Assembly: GCF_025420585.1 (NCBI RefSeq)
Contig: NZ_JAOEGB010000018.1
Coordinates: forward strand, 104,735-168,734
Direction of reading: 5' to 3'
Origin: Planotetraspora sp. A-T 1434
GTDB taxonomy: Bacteria; Actinomycetota; Actinomycetes; Streptosporangiales; Streptosporangiaceae
DNA: 64,000 nucleotides
Made by a program: the position numbers and the translations under genes
In this document: positions 7,685 to 16,395 of the stretch, in pieces
Position numbering within the stretch: the first letter of the stretch is position 1
Layout: every line of letters begins with the position of its first letter
The notes under the pieces: generated by a model
Told to the model about the DNA's origin: nothing
The model's input: the letters and a program-made list of their open reading frames with translations, nothing else
The model's database searches: none

Positions 7685-8929
7685 GTGACCCTCACCGCCG
7701 CTGCGACCGCCGACGACTACGACGTCACATCCGAATGGCACGTCAGCGATCCGTATCCGTTCCTGCGCCGCCTGCGCCGCGAGCGGCCGGTGTTCTACAG
7801 CGAGAACCTCGAGGCCTGGGTGCTCACGCGCTATGGCCACGTGCGCGCCGCGCTGGCCGACGACGAGCGCTTCTCCTCCCGCGGCATCCTCACCGCGTCG
7901 ACCCGGCTGACCGGCGAGGTACGCGAGTTGCTGGGCGGCCGGGGGGCCTTCCTCAGCCGGTTCGTGGCGAACGTCGACCCGCCGGCGCACACCCGGCTGC
8001 GGCGGGCGGTGTCGCGGGCCTTCACCCCCCGCGCGGTCTCCGCGCTCGCCGACCAGTACCGCGGGCTCGTCCACGAGTCGGTCGACCAGGTCGTCGCCGA
8101 CGGCCGGGCCGACTTCGCCGCTCACTTCGCCACGTTCGCGCCGGCACGGCTGATGAGCGTCTTCGTCGGCATCCCGCGGGAGGACGAGCACCAGGTCAAG
8201 CAGTGGGTGGAGGACTGGTTCCAGCTCTTCCTCGCCCGGCACGATCCGGCCCGGCAGCCCGCGCTGGCCCGCAGCTTCCTCGACTACCTCGACTATGTGG
8301 ACGCGCTGATCCGGAGCCGTGCCGCGGAACCGCGCGACGACTTCGCCGGCCTGATGGCCGGGTCCGTGGGCGCGCCTCCGCACGGGCTCGACCACCTCGA
8401 CGTGGTCGAGCAGATCAGCGCGCTGCTGCTCGGCGGCAACGACACCGTGCCGAACGGCATCGGCAACGCGGCCTACCGGCTGCTCGGGGGCGGGCACTGG
8501 GCCGAGATGGCCCGGACGCCGGAGCTCATCCCGAACGCGGTGGAGGAGGCACTGCGCTTCGACGGCGCCGCCACCGGCATCTTCCGGCTCGCCGCGACCG
8601 ACATCGAGGTGGACGGCGTGACCATACCCGCCGGTTCGTTCGTCTTCGTGAGCCAGGACTCGGCCGGGCACGACGAGACCGTGTTCCCCGATCCGGAGCG
8701 GTTCGACATCACCCGCCCCAACGCCGCCCAGCACATGGCCTTCGGCTACGGCATCCACCACTGCGTCGGGGCGGCGCTCACCCGGCTGGAGATGGTGATC
8801 GCCGTGGAGGTGCTATCCGCCAGGCTGCCGAGCCTGCGACTCGTGGCCGGCGAACCGATCCGTTACCGGCGCAGCGTCACCGGACGCGGCCTGGCCACGC
8901 TACCGGTCGAGTGGGACGAGCGATCCTGA
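7685..8929 (+). CDS. Cytochrome P450
   Basis: 414 residues from the GTG at 7685, chosen because GAGGAGG ends 5 bases upstream; an earlier in-frame start at 7652 lies inside the operator. It is a soluble bacterial class I P450. The I-helix has LLLGGNDTVPN (oxygen-activation Asp-Thr), the K-helix has EEALRF (ExxR) and the heme loop is FGYGIHHCVGAAL with the ligand Cys. The electron partners are unknown, and no ferredoxin lies beside it. It is divergent in function from the cluster P450s further right and is placed under site A. It ends 3 bases before the convergent SDR gene. The likely role is oxidation of the substrate of this catabolic island (inference). Confidence 0.93.
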   Translation: MTLTAAATADDYDVTSEWHVSDPYPFLRRLRRERPVFYSENLEAWVLTRYGHVRAALADDERFSSRGILTASTRLTGEVRELLGGRGAFLSRFVANVDPPAHTRLRRAVSRAFTPRAVSALADQYRGLVHESVDQVVADGRADFAAHFATFAPARLMSVFVGIPREDEHQVKQWVEDWFQLFLARHDPARQPALARSFLDYLDYVDALIRSRAAEPRDDFAGLMAGSVGAPPHGLDHLDVVEQISALLLGGNDTVPNGIGNAAYRLLGGGHWAEMARTPELIPNAVEEALRFDGAATGIFRLAATDIEVDGVTIPAGSFVFVSQDSAGHDETVFPDPERFDITRPNAAQHMAFGYGIHHCVGAALTRLEMVIAVEVLSARLPSLRLVAGEPIRYRRSVTGRGLATLPVEWDERS

Positions 8930-8932
8930 CTG

Positions 8933-9718
8933 TCAGGCGCCGTAGCCGCCGTCGACGTCGAGGGCCTGGCCGCTGATGAAACCGGCCCGGTCGCTGGCGA
9001 GGAAGCAGACCGCCTCGGCGACGTCCATGGTGCTGCCGAACCGGCGCAGCGGGATGTTGGCGCGCGTCACTTCGAGCGCCCGCTCGCCGAGCTCGCCTGA
9101 TTCGATCAGCCGCGCCGCCATCCCGCCGGTCAGCATGCCCGGCCCCACGCAGTTCGCCCGGACCCCGAAGCGTCCCTCCTCGGCGGCGAGGCCGCGCACG
9201 AGCGCCTCGACCGCCCCCTTGGGGCCCGCCGACAGGCCGTCCCGGACCGGGAACCGGCGCGTCGCGGCCGTCGTCACGGCGACGACGCTGCCCCGGGTCG
9301 CGCGCAGACGCGGGAGCGCGGGCTGCACGAGGTTGAAGAAGGCGACCGCGTCGCCTTCGATCTGCCGGCGGAACTCGGCGGGGCTCACCCCCGAGAGGTG
9401 CCTCATCGGCACGTGCGGCCCGGCGGCGTAGACGATCGTGTGGATGCCGCCGTAGGCCGCCGCCACCTCGTGGAGGAAGGCGGCCACAGCGGCGTCGTCG
9501 GCGAGGTCGAGCCGCCAGGCCGCCGCCCTGCGTCCGCTCTCCTGGGCGTCCGCGACGACATCGGCGGCCGCGCGGGCGTTGCTCCGGTAGGTGATCGCCA
9601 GATCGCTGCCGCGCCGCGCGAGGAGCGAGGCGACCGCGCCGCCGATGCCGCCGCTGGCCCCCGCCACCACGGCGACGCCGGGCCGGTGCCGGAAGTCCTC
9701 CGCCAGGTCGCCGCTCAC
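8933..9718 (-). CDS. Short-chain dehydrogenase/reductase-fold protein lacking the catalytic Tyr
   Basis: 261 residues with a clear Rossmann start (VVAGASGGIGGAVASLLARRG, motif GxxxGIG), the NAG-like motif as YAAGPH, and the C-terminal ISGQALDVDGGYGA. The catalytic YxxxK appears as SAGPK: the Lys is kept, but the Tyr position is Ser and no Tyr is near. The enzyme is therefore either a non-canonical SDR or uses another acid. It is the last gene of an operon with the hydantoinase pair; its GTG overlaps the upstream TGA (GTGA). The function within the island is unknown. Confidence 0.88.
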   Translation of the reverse strand: MSGDLAEDFRHRPGVAVVAGASGGIGGAVASLLARRGSDLAITYRSNARAAADVVADAQESGRRAAAWRLDLADDAAVAAFLHEVAAAYGGIHTIVYAAGPHVPMRHLSGVSPAEFRRQIEGDAVAFFNLVQPALPRLRATRGSVVAVTTAATRRFPVRDGLSAGPKGAVEALVRGLAAEEGRFGVRANCVGPGMLTGGMAARLIESGELGERALEVTRANIPLRRFGSTMDVAEAVCFLASDRAGFISGQALDVDGGYGA

Positions 9719-11418
9719 TCGTCGTCGCCGATCACCACGCCGAAGTCCCGCTCGGCCCCGAGCCGGGTCACCCGCCCGTCCGCGACGTCGGCCCGGACGG
9801 CTTCGATGTCCCGCTCCTCCGGCCGGCCGAGGCCGCCTCCGCCGGTCGTCTCGACGATGAACGCCTCACCTGCCCGGAAGTGCGCGTTGTTGTTCTTCGC
9901 GGGCAGCCGTTCCACGGTGCCGTCCGGCGTCCGGCGGAAGAAGCCGCCGAGGCGTCCGGGGCGGCCGCCGTCCCGGCCGGGCGGGGCGGTCCGCAACCGG
10001 TCGCCGCGGGTGGTGACGTCCGCGTCGGCGAGCAGCCGGAACGTCGTGCGGCTGCCCAGCCCGCCACGCCATCGCCCCGGTCCGCCGGAGTCCGGGATGA
10101 ACTCGACCGCCTCGACCACGAGTGGGCAGCGGGTCTCGACGGGCTCGGTCTGCGGGACGGAGTTGCGGCCGATGCCGAAGTGCACCCCGGTGGCGTCGGG
10201 CCCGTCCTTCCCGGCGCGCGCACCCACACCGCCGAAGTCGTAGGCCAGATGGATCCAGTACGGCGCCTGCCGGGCGGCGATGCTGAACGGCTGGAGGATC
10301 CCAGACGCGGCGATCGCCCGGTCCGGGGCCGCCTCGGACATCGCCTGCATGATCGCCTCGATCGCCGCGTAGACCGGCAGGAACCGGCCGCCGCACGGGT
10401 ACGGCGACTGCGCGTTGAGCAGCGAGCCGGCCGGGAGCCGGATGTCGAGCGGGCGGAGCCCTCCGGCGTTCATCGGCAGCGTGGGGTCGAGGAAGCAGCG
10501 GATCGCGAAGACGGCGCCCGCGAGCGACTGCGACAGGCTGGAGTTGACCGCCGCCGCGACCTGCGCGTCGGTGCCCTCGAAATCGATCACGGCCGAGCCG
10601 CCGGCGACGGTGACGGCCACCCGCACGACCAGCGGCGGCGCGCCAGGGTGGAGGCTGGGGTGGACGCCGTCGTCGTCGATGGCGTACTCGGAGCGGTAGG
10701 TGCCCGGCCGCAGCGCGGCGAGCGCGCGGCGGGTCCGCGCCTCGGTGTAGTCGAGGTAGTCCGCCACGCTCCGCCGGAACTCGGCCGGGCCGTACTCCGC
10801 GAGAAGCTCCTCGATCCGGCGCGCCGCCGTGCCGGCCCCGGCGATCAGCGCCCGCACGTCCCCCATGACCAGGTCCGGGGTGCGGCTGTTGAGCCGCAGC
10901 AGCCGTTCCATCACCGGATCGAGCCCGTCGGCCGTGGCGATCCGTACGGGGGGCAGTTGCAGGCCCTCGGCGAAGATGTCCGTGGCCAGGGCGGCCATGC
11001 CGCCCGCGGAGGCGCCGCCGAGGTCGGAGACGTGGATGAGTGTGCCGCTGAAGTACTCGACGGTGTCACCGACGAAGATCGGGCGGAAGACCAGGATGTC
11101 GTTGGTGTGGATGCCGCCCCGGTAGGCGTCGTTGAGCGCGAAGACGTCGCCGGGGCGCATGCTCTCGGCCGGGTGGTCGGCCAGCACCTCCGGCAGCGCC
11201 ACCGAGAGCGCCATGCTGTTCATCAGCGTGGTGGCGACGGAGTGGGCGATCAGCCGCCCATGCCGGTCGAGAATCGCCGCGGAGGCGTCCGAGCCCTCCA
11301 CGATGAAGGTCGAGTAGGCCGACCGGATGACGACGATGCCGGCCTCCTCGGCGGCGACCATGAGCGAGTGACGCAGCACCTCGGCGGTCAGCGCGTCCCT
11401 GCCCGAAGAAGTGGTCAT
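9715..11418 (-). CDS. Hydantoinase B/oxoprolinase-family subunit
   Basis: 567 residues from the ATG at 11418. N-terminal family marks are visible: LRHSLMVAAEEAGIVVIRSA and ILDRHGRLIAHS, then DVFALNDAYRGGIHTNDILV. The C-terminal half has GGxGxWRGGLGSRTTFRLLA and an NNNAHFRAGEAF region. HyuB-type proteins pair with HyuA-type ATPases to open cyclic amides (hydantoins, 5-oxoproline) or to carboxylate ketones in an ATP-dependent way. Which reaction applies here cannot be told. The ATG overlaps the TGA of the HyuA-type gene (ATGA), so the two subunits are translationally coupled. Confidence 0.93.
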   Translation of the reverse strand: MTTSSGRDALTAEVLRHSLMVAAEEAGIVVIRSAYSTFIVEGSDASAAILDRHGRLIAHSVATTLMNSMALSVALPEVLADHPAESMRPGDVFALNDAYRGGIHTNDILVFRPIFVGDTVEYFSGTLIHVSDLGGASAGGMAALATDIFAEGLQLPPVRIATADGLDPVMERLLRLNSRTPDLVMGDVRALIAGAGTAARRIEELLAEYGPAEFRRSVADYLDYTEARTRRALAALRPGTYRSEYAIDDDGVHPSLHPGAPPLVVRVAVTVAGGSAVIDFEGTDAQVAAAVNSSLSQSLAGAVFAIRCFLDPTLPMNAGGLRPLDIRLPAGSLLNAQSPYPCGGRFLPVYAAIEAIMQAMSEAAPDRAIAASGILQPFSIAARQAPYWIHLAYDFGGVGARAGKDGPDATGVHFGIGRNSVPQTEPVETRCPLVVEAVEFIPDSGGPGRWRGGLGSRTTFRLLADADVTTRGDRLRTAPPGRDGGRPGRLGGFFRRTPDGTVERLPAKNNNAHFRAGEAFIVETTGGGGLGRPEERDIEAVRADVADGRVTRLGAERDFGVVIGDDE

Positions 11419-13529
11419 GACGGCTCCCGGCTCAGAGTGATGGTGTCGGTCGCGTCGACGGTCAACGTCCAGCGCGGCGGCACCACCACGGTGGCCTCGG
11501 CGTCCTCGACCAGCAATGGACCGGCCAGGGGAGGGAGGCCGCGCCGGGCGGCGCGGGTGTAGACCGGGGTGTCGGCGAAGCCGCCCGCCTCGGCGAACCA
11601 CGCGGGCCTGCTCCGAGCCGGGCCGCCGGTGGCGCCGGTGGCGCCGGCCGCCGGCGCGACGTGGTGGGCCTGCGCGGCGTCTCGAGCCACGAGCCGGGTG
11701 ACCCGGACGCGGTAGCCGACGAACTCGACGGGGTCACGGGGCGCGATGCCGTACGCCGCGAGGTAACGCTCGTAGAACCGCTCGACGACGCCGTCCAGCA
11801 CCGCCTTGGTCAGCTCCCCCGGAGGCAACGCGATGTTGAGGTCGTGCGCCTGGCCGCGATAGCGGATGTCGATGGTGCGCTCGACGACGACGCCGGGGTC
11901 CCGGCCGGTCACCCCGAGGTCCGCCAGGCCCTCCGCGGTGAGCCGCGCGTAGGTGGGCCCGATGCCGGCGTCGATGTCGGCGTCGGCGTGGGCGACCACC
12001 CGGGTGCCGACCCGGTCGGTGGCGAGGTCGGTGGCGAGCAGCCCGGCGGCCGAGCCGACTCCGCAGGCCGCCGGCACGACGATCCTGACGATGCCGAACC
12101 TCTCGGCCACCCGGGCCGCGTGCATCGGCCCGGCGCCGCCCATGGCGACGATCGGATAGGCCCGGGGATCGATGCCCCGCTGCACGGTGACGACGTGGAC
12201 GGCAGCGGCCATGACGGCGTTGGCGATGTCGTGGACCGCCGCGGCGGCGGCCTCGGGCGTCACGCCGAGCGGCACGGAGAGCACGCGCTCGATCGCCTCG
12301 GCCCCGCGCTCGGGAGAGAGGGTCAGCGTGCCGCCCGCGAAGTTGCCCGGGTCCAGGTAGCCCAGCAGCAGGTTGGCGTCGGTGACGGTGGGGTTGACGC
12401 CGCCCAGGCCGTAGCAGGCGGGTCCGGGCCGCGATCCGGCCGAACGGGGGCCCACGCGCAGCGCCCCGCCCTCGTCCACCCACGCGACGCTGCCGCCGCC
12501 CGCGCCGACCTCGGCCAGGTCGATCGCCGCGATCTTGATGGGGACGCCCGTGCCCGCGCGCCGCCCGCCGAAGCTGCCCTTCCCGCCCACGTGGAACTCA
12601 CGGGTGAGGTCGGGGACGCCGCCCCGGATCGCGCAGGCCTTGGCCGTGGTGCCGCCCATGTCGAAGGAGATGACGTCGGGCAGGCCGAGCCGCCGGCCCA
12701 CCGCCTGGGCGGCGACCACTCCTGCCGCCGGTCCCGACTCGATGGTGGCCACCGCGCGCCGTCCGGCGAGGGCGGCGGACAGGACGCCGCCGCTCGACTC
12801 CATCACCTGCACCCGGGCGCCGATGCCGATGTCCCGCAGTCGCCGTTCGAGCAGGCCGAGGTAGCGCACCATGATGGGGCCCACGTAGGCGGACATCAGC
12901 GTGGTGGTGGCGCGCTCGTACTCGCGCGACTCCGGGAAGATCTCCGACGACACGGCGAGCGACACGCCCGCCGGCAGCGCCTCGGCGAGGATCTCCGCCA
13001 CCCGCCGCTCGTGGGCCGGGTTGGCGTAGGAGTGCAGCAGGGAGATCGCGACCGCCTCGACGTCGAGGCGGCCGATCCGCCCGGCGACCCGGCGCACGTC
13101 CGCCTCGTCGAGCGGCACCAGGACGCCGCCCCGCGCGTCGAGGCGCTCGGTCACCTCGAAGCAGCGCGACAGCGGCACCGGCGGAGGCGGCGGCTCGAAG
13201 AGGATGTCGAAGCGGTCCTCCTCCACCCGGGCGTAACGGCCCAGGGCGAGCAGGCCGCGGAAGCCGCGGGTGGTGACGAAGGCCACCCGGGCGCCCGTGC
13301 GCTCCAGGATCGCGTTGGTCGCGAGCGTCGTCGCGTGGACGAACCGCCCGACCTCGGCCGGGCCGGTCCCGGAGGATTCGAGCACCGACCGGACCCCGGT
13401 CAGGATGCCCTCCGCCGGATCCTCGTGGGTGCTCAGCGTCTTGGCGACTACCGGCGTGCCGTCCGGCCGGACCAGGACGACGTCTGTGAAGGTGCCGCCC
13501 ACGTCCGCCGCGATGACATGCCCAGGCAT
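11415..13529 (-). CDS. Hydantoinase/oxoprolinase A-family ATPase subunit
   Basis: 704 residues. It opens with IAADVGGTFTDVVLVRPDG, the phosphate-1 loop of the acetate/sugar kinase/Hsp70 fold used by HyuA, 5-oxoprolinase and acetophenone carboxylase subunits. Further family marks are HATTLATNAILERTGARVAF, the ISFDMGGTTAKACAI phosphate-2 region and VAMGGAGPMHA near residue 450. It should hydrolyse ATP to activate a cyclic amide or ketone bound with the B subunit. It is the first gene of a leftward operon (A, B, SDR). Inverted repeats at 13548 and 13604 lie directly upstream. Confidence 0.94.
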   Translation of the reverse strand: MPGHVIAADVGGTFTDVVLVRPDGTPVVAKTLSTHEDPAEGILTGVRSVLESSGTGPAEVGRFVHATTLATNAILERTGARVAFVTTRGFRGLLALGRYARVEEDRFDILFEPPPPPVPLSRCFEVTERLDARGGVLVPLDEADVRRVAGRIGRLDVEAVAISLLHSYANPAHERRVAEILAEALPAGVSLAVSSEIFPESREYERATTTLMSAYVGPIMVRYLGLLERRLRDIGIGARVQVMESSGGVLSAALAGRRAVATIESGPAAGVVAAQAVGRRLGLPDVISFDMGGTTAKACAIRGGVPDLTREFHVGGKGSFGGRRAGTGVPIKIAAIDLAEVGAGGGSVAWVDEGGALRVGPRSAGSRPGPACYGLGGVNPTVTDANLLLGYLDPGNFAGGTLTLSPERGAEAIERVLSVPLGVTPEAAAAAVHDIANAVMAAAVHVVTVQRGIDPRAYPIVAMGGAGPMHAARVAERFGIVRIVVPAACGVGSAAGLLATDLATDRVGTRVVAHADADIDAGIGPTYARLTAEGLADLGVTGRDPGVVVERTIDIRYRGQAHDLNIALPPGELTKAVLDGVVERFYERYLAAYGIAPRDPVEFVGYRVRVTRLVARDAAQAHHVAPAAGATGATGGPARSRPAWFAEAGGFADTPVYTRAARRGLPPLAGPLLVEDAEATVVVPPRWTLTVDATDTITLSREPS

Positions 13530-13547
13530 GCCCGAATGCTAGTTAGC

Positions 13548-13561
13548 CGAGCAAGCGCTTG
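13548..13561. promoter_or_regulatory. Inverted-repeat operator, site B
   Basis: CGAGC-AAGC-GCTTG matches the site A geometry with one arm mismatch and also contains the perfect palindrome CAAGCGCTTG (13552-13561). It lies 18 bases upstream of the hydantoinase A start, in the 122-base divergent gap shared with the oxidoreductase gene at 13652. Confidence 0.65.
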
Positions 13562-13603
13562 TCCATATCGTTGACCGCGGGCACGCCCGATCCTAGGATG
13601 TGC

Positions 13604-13617
13604 CAAGCAAGCGCTCG
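13604..13617. promoter_or_regulatory. Inverted-repeat operator, site C
   Basis: CAAGC-AAGC-GCTCG is the second copy in the same divergent gap, 56 bases from site B and 34 bases before the plus-strand start at 13652. With B it gives each divergent unit its own site. Confidence 0.6.
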
Positions 13618-13651
13618 GCCAAAACCGGGGAGAACAGCCAGAAGGAGCCGC

Positions 13652-14575
13652 ATGCGTCCGACCCGCCGTCCCTTCAAGTTCGGCGCCGTCGTGCGGCTGG
13701 CCGGCAGCGGCCGGGAGTGGGCCGGCAAGGCGCGGATCCTGGAGGACTCCGGGTTCGACGTGCTCTTCGTCTCCGATCACTTCGTGGGCCCCCGGTTCGC
13801 GCCGATGCCGGCGTTGATGGCCGCCGCCTGCGCGACCTCCCGGCTGCGGGTGGGCACCATGGTGCTCTCCAACGACTACCGGCACCCCGTGGCGCTCGCG
13901 AAGGAGGCGGCCACCGTCGACCTCCTCTCCGGCGGCCGGCTCGAGCTCGGAATCGGCACCGGCTGGATGCGGGCGGACTACGACAAGGCCGGGCTGCCGT
14001 TCGCCCCACCGGCCGATCGGATCGAACGGCTCGCCGAGGCGCTCCAGGTGCTCAAGGGGCTGTGGCGGGGCGGGCCGTACTCCTTCGCCGGCCGCCACTA
14101 CCGGATCGACGAGCTGGAGTGCGATCCCCTGCCGGCGCAGCGGCCGCACCCGCGGATCCTGCTCGGTGGCGGCGGCCCGCGGATGCTCCGGCTGGCGGCC
14201 CGCGAGGCGGACGCGATCAACCTGGCCGTGCGGATGCGGGCCGACGGCAGCGCGCCGGACGAGAGCGACACCGGCCTCGCGGCGTTCACGGAGAAGATCG
14301 AGATCATCCGCGAAGCCGCCGGAGAGCGCTGGGCCGCGCTCGACATCGGCACAAGCGTCCAGCAGGTCGGCGACGAGGACAGGCTCGAAAGCTGGAGCGC
14401 GGCCAACGTGGGACCGCAGGCGGAGACGCCGCAGGTGCTGCCCGGCGGCGTCATCGACCGGATCGACAAGCTGCGGCACTGGCGCGACGAGCACGGGCTC
14501 AACTACTTCGTCCTGCACAACGAAAAGGACCTCGGCGAGTTTCTGCCCGTCGTCGAGGCGCTGGCGGGCACCTGA
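13652..14575 (+). CDS. Luciferase-like (LLM) class oxidoreductase, probably F420-dependent
   Basis: 307 residues from the ATG at 13652, which has GAAGGAG directly upstream; frames starting earlier cross the operator. The TIM-barrel LLM pattern is clear: LEDSGFDVLFVSDHF, then LRVGTMVLSNDYRHPVALAK, then LSGGRLELGIGTGW, then HPRILLGGGGPRML. The GTGW segment and the overall length resemble actinobacterial F420-dependent members, not FMN-dependent monooxygenases. That cofactor call is inference. It is the first gene of the rightward unit with the PhyH and phosphotriesterase-like genes, under operator site C. Confidence 0.88.
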   Translation: MRPTRRPFKFGAVVRLAGSGREWAGKARILEDSGFDVLFVSDHFVGPRFAPMPALMAAACATSRLRVGTMVLSNDYRHPVALAKEAATVDLLSGGRLELGIGTGWMRADYDKAGLPFAPPADRIERLAEALQVLKGLWRGGPYSFAGRHYRIDELECDPLPAQRPHPRILLGGGGPRMLRLAAREADAINLAVRMRADGSAPDESDTGLAAFTEKIEIIREAAGERWAALDIGTSVQQVGDEDRLESWSAANVGPQAETPQVLPGGVIDRIDKLRHWRDEHGLNYFVLHNEKDLGEFLPVVEALAGT

Positions 14576-14593
14576 CGCAGTGGAAAGGACCCG

Positions 14594-15400
14594 ATGAGCG
14601 ACCCCGTCCGCCGCCTCAGCGGCCAGGAGACGGCCTTCTACACCGAGCACGGATGGCTCCACGCGCCCGCGCTGGTGGAGCCCGGCCTGATCGAGCGAAT
14701 GGCCCGGAAAGCCCGCGAACTGCACTCTGTTTTACGAGACGGGGCTTCGCGAGAGGGGGCGAGTGGGACCGTGTCGGTTTCGGCGGTCGCCCAGGCGTTC
14801 GGCCAGAACCGCGGCCTCGCGGAGGCGGACGAGGATTTCGCCGCGCCGGTCTTCTCCCCCGTCATGGCGGGCAACGCCGCGCGGCTGCTGCCCGGCGAGC
14901 CGGACGTGCGGCTGCAGATCAACAACCTCCTGGTCAAGGAGCCGGTGGGCGGCGCGCACGGGCCGACCACCTTCCACCAGGACTTCCCCTGGTTTCCCAT
15001 GGACCGCTCCTCGATGCTGACCGTCTGGCTCGCCCTGGTCGACATCCCCGCCGGCATGGGCTCGCTGCGGTTCTACGACCGCTCGCACCTCTATGGCTCG
15101 CTCGGCCGGTCGTTCGCCAGGGACGGCGACGACGCGATCAGCCAGCACCCGTGGATAGCCGATCTGGAGCTCTCGCCGCCATTGGACCTCAAGGCCGGTG
15201 ACGCCACCGTCCACAGCGCGCTGACCATCCACGGCGCCGCCCCCAACGCGTACGGCACGCCCCGCCTGTCCTTCGCCTGGACCTACTTCGACGCGGGGAC
15301 GCTCTACACCGGGTCCCCGTTCAAGCAGACCGACGATCTGGGCCTGCGCGTCAACGAGGTCTTCGACCACCCGGCCTTCCCGATCGTGCCCCGATCGTGA
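14594..15400 (+). CDS. Phytanoyl-CoA dioxygenase (PhyH) family protein
   Basis: 268 residues. The iron-binding facial triad is visible as HQDFPWFP (H-x-D) near residue 133 and TIHGAAPN (distal His) near 215. PRLSFAW follows with an Arg positioned for 2-oxoglutarate. It is probably a non-heme Fe(II)/2-oxoglutarate oxygenase that hydroxylates a small molecule or acyl derivative. It starts 18 bases after the LLM gene with GGAAAGGA upstream. Its stop overlaps the start of the next gene (GTGA), which implies coupled translation. Confidence 0.9.
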   Translation: MSDPVRRLSGQETAFYTEHGWLHAPALVEPGLIERMARKARELHSVLRDGASREGASGTVSVSAVAQAFGQNRGLAEADEDFAAPVFSPVMAGNAARLLPGEPDVRLQINNLLVKEPVGGAHGPTTFHQDFPWFPMDRSSMLTVWLALVDIPAGMGSLRFYDRSHLYGSLGRSFARDGDDAISQHPWIADLELSPPLDLKAGDATVHSALTIHGAAPNAYGTPRLSFAWTYFDAGTLYTGSPFKQTDDLGLRVNEVFDHPAFPIVPRS

Positions 15401-16395
15401 CGGCGGTCATGGCGAACACGGTCCAGACGGTGCGGGGAGCCGTGCCCACCCGCGCCCTGGGCGTGACGCTCATGCACGAGCACGTTTTCGGTCTGTCTCC
15501 GGAGATCCTGTGGAACTGGCCCGACATCCCCGAGGGCTGGGACCAGGAGGCACGCGCGCGGGAGGCCGCCGGCAAGCTCAACGCGCTGAAGCGCGCGGGC
15601 GTCGACACGATCGTCGACCTCACGGTCATCGGCCTCGGGCGGTTCGTCCCGGCCGTGCAACGAGTGGCCGAGCTGACGGACATCACGATCATCGTCGCGA
15701 CCGGCGTCTACACCTACGACGCCCTGCCGGGCTACTTCGCGCATCGCGGGCCGGGAACGATCTTCGGCGGCCCCGAGCGGATGGTCGAGTTCTTCGTGCG
15801 CGACATCACCGAGGGCATCGGCCGCACCGGTGTGCGCGCCGGGATCCTCAAGTGCGCCACCGACCACCAGGGCGTGACCCCGGGCGTGGAGCGGGTATTG
15901 CGCGCGGTGGCCCAGGCGCACCGGGAGACCGGCGCGCCGATCTCCACCCACACCGAGTCCAGCACCCGGCGAGGCCTCGACCAGCAGAAGATCTTCGCGG
16001 CCGAGGGCGTCGACCTCAGCCGGGTCGTGATCGGCCACGCCGGGGACTCGACCGACCTCGCCTACCTGGAGGAGCTGATCGCGAACGGCTCCTACCTGGG
16101 CATGGACCGGTTCGGCGTGGACAGCATCTGCCCGTTCGAGAGCCGGGTGGCGACGGTGGCCGCGCTGTGCGATCGCGGGCACGCCGATCGGATGGTCCTC
16201 TCGCACGACGCGTTCTGCTTCAGCGACCGCGTCGACGTGGCGGCGCAGCGGGCGATGTTCCCCAACTACCACATGCTGCACATCTCGCAGGACGTGCTGC
16301 CCGCGCTCCGGCGGAGCGGGGTGACCGAGGAGCAGATCCACACGATGCTGGTCGAGAACCCGCGCCGGATCTTCGACCGCCAGGGCGGCTACTGA
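15397..16395 (+). CDS. Phosphotriesterase-family metal-dependent hydrolase
   Basis: 332 residues from the GTG at 15397; an ATG at 15409 is a possible alternative. The binuclear metal site of the phosphotriesterase/lactonase amidohydrolase family is complete: MHEHVF (H-x-H), ILKCATD (the Lys that is carboxylated), STHTES and IGHAGD (two His) and LSHDAF (Asp). Members include lactonases and esterases as well as organophosphate hydrolases. With the hydantoinase and oxygenases around it, a lactone- or ester-opening step is plausible. Its 3' end overlaps the convergent LLM gene by 7 bases. Confidence 0.93.
   Translation: MTAVMANTVQTVRGAVPTRALGVTLMHEHVFGLSPEILWNWPDIPEGWDQEARAREAAGKLNALKRAGVDTIVDLTVIGLGRFVPAVQRVAELTDITIIVATGVYTYDALPGYFAHRGPGTIFGGPERMVEFFVRDITEGIGRTGVRAGILKCATDHQGVTPGVERVLRAVAQAHRETGAPISTHTESSTRRGLDQQKIFAAEGVDLSRVVIGHAGDSTDLAYLEELIANGSYLGMDRFGVDSICPFESRVATVAALCDRGHADRMVLSHDAFCFSDRVDVAAQRAMFPNYHMLHISQDVLPALRRSGVTEEQIHTMLVENPRRIFDRQGGY

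Noticed and set aside
9880..11562. Long plus-strand frame opposite the hydantoinase B gene
   Set aside because: Arg/Val/Gly/Asp-rich composition with no domain; it is the usual GC-rich antisense shadow of a real gene.
11661..13574. 637-codon plus-strand frame opposite the hydantoinase A gene
   Set aside because: Same shadow composition; the minus-strand protein has all family motifs.
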